64,000 bases of DNA from Kingdonia uniflora (taxonomy: Eukaryota > Streptophyta > Magnoliopsida > Ranunculales > Circaeasteraceae): contig JACGCM010001659.1 in the NCBI GenBank assembly GCA_014058105.1, positions 1,240,001 to 1,304,000 on the forward strand, read 5' to 3'. The stretch's first letter is position 1; each line of letters opens with the position of its first letter. The notes below the pieces were generated by a model. It made no database searches. It was not told where the DNA came from and saw only the letters and a program-made list of their open reading frames with translations. Both the position numbers and the translations under genes were made by a program. This document shows positions 63,481 to 64,000 of this stretch, in pieces.

Positions 63481-64000
63481 TGGCAAACCAAATTTAGATC
63501 AATGCCTAGCATTTCATGACATGTCCATGCAAAGATGTCACTATTGTCTTTTAGAAACAGAATAAGAGTATTTTTCTTTGTTGTGGGTAATAAAGTTCTA
63601 ATGTAGGTACCCCATTTGTCTCCACTGATTTCAACGTACTCTGTGACTTTTGCACTTGGTAGCTGGTTTTCTGTAGTGTTCTATAATTGTTATACAATTT
63701 GTTGTGTTGGTGGTTCCGTCACGATGGTTATAGCATTTTTGCAAGCTCGGGCTAGCTTCTGACTGCCTTTGATTTCATAGATGTCGTCGTTTCAATCGAA
63801 CCATAACGCCAAATGATAGGTCGATGGGATAGCTCGCATGTTATGTAGCCAGCAGCGTCCCATGATTCCTAAATAACGGAATTTTGCATTTATAACGTAA
63901 AATACAACGTCAACCGTTACTGGTCCTGCGGTAATAGGAAGTATAATTTTTTTACACGTTCTTCTTTAGAGCCATTGAAACCACTGATATCGATGTCACT
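63480..64000 (-). pseudogene. Protease C-terminal side and linker of Gy3 (cut by window edge)
   Basis: From the edge inward: DIDISGFNGSKEE, then (shifted) ITAGPVTVDVVFYVINAKFR, YLGIMGRCWLHNMRAIPSTY and the linker DIYEIKGSQKLARACKNAIT before the reverse transcriptase. The catalytic Asp of protease lies outside. Confidence 0.75.

Larger units (their letters stand above)
50984..64000 (-). mobile_element. Tat-lineage Ty3/gypsy element Gy3 (cut by window edge)
   Basis: 3' LTR 51543-50984 on the minus strand, polypurine tract, an antisense (plus-strand) gene cassette 51876-59490, tandem repeats, then integrase, RNase H, reverse transcriptase and the end of protease up to the edge. Gag and the 5' LTR lie outside. 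Closest in layout to Gy1; its LTR is distinct. It cuts the leader of the PIF ORF1 gene. Confidence 0.9.

Overview
The window is plant nuclear heterochromatin, almost wholly made of transposable elements. Flowering-plant features are the Ty1/copia and Ty3/gypsy (Tat-lineage) LTR retrotransposons, a plant-type PIF/Harbinger element with its usual two divergent genes, hAT and Tourist-like elements, plant TATA boxes and GTAAGT...CAG introns. I cannot name the species; a eudicot is my guess. I see no complete host gene. One candidate fragment, a last exon with splice acceptor and polyadenylation signal, lies at 33128-33400.

Layout. 1-1011: 5' LTR and gag start of a Tat element (Gy0) running off the left edge on the minus strand. 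1012-4600: ends of two copia elements (Co1, Co2). 4861-7506: internally deleted copia element on the minus strand (Co3). 7790-8247: solo LTR. 8669-9082: Tourist-like MITE. 9500-11461: short non-autonomous LTR element (Sh1). 12150-13061: hAT element cut off by 13062-27137, a large minus-strand Tat element (Gy1). 27138-28620: 5' end of a copia element (Co5) abutting 28630-33030, a Tat deletion derivative (Gy2). 33128-33400: host exon candidate. 33500-33834: CACTA-like end. 33840-50983: a PIF/Harbinger element split by a complete plus-strand Tat element (Gy4, 34669-47507, perfect CCCGA target duplication) and by a hAT element (49820-50659). 50984-64000: another Tat element on the minus strand (Gy3), cut by the right edge.

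Main observation. In Gy1, Gy2, Gy3 and Gy4, the interval between integrase (or, in Gy2, its remnant) and the 3' LTR carries a cassette of genes on the strand opposite to gag-pol. Where cassettes can be compared they hold a small ORF 'aORF1' (Gy1, Gy3), a ~117-residue 'aORF2' (Gy1, Gy2, Gy3; positional counterparts in Gy4) and a long spliced 'aORF3' (all four). aORF3 starts with a globular domain resembling the plant 'putative gypsy-type transposon' family and continues into a basic linker and coiled coil. The first aORF3 intron is at the same place in all four elements. TATA-like boxes stand before aORF1, aORF2 and aORF3. Extra antisense ORFs are known in some plant Tat elements; the multi-gene, multi-intron, separately promoted arrangement is what deserves checking. 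Between integrase and the cassette, three elements carry tandem repeats of unrelated sequence.

Every pol gene is broken by stops or frameshifts. The only uninterrupted cassette gene is aORF2 of Gy2 (28749-29102). Domain boundaries were placed by eye and are approximate.
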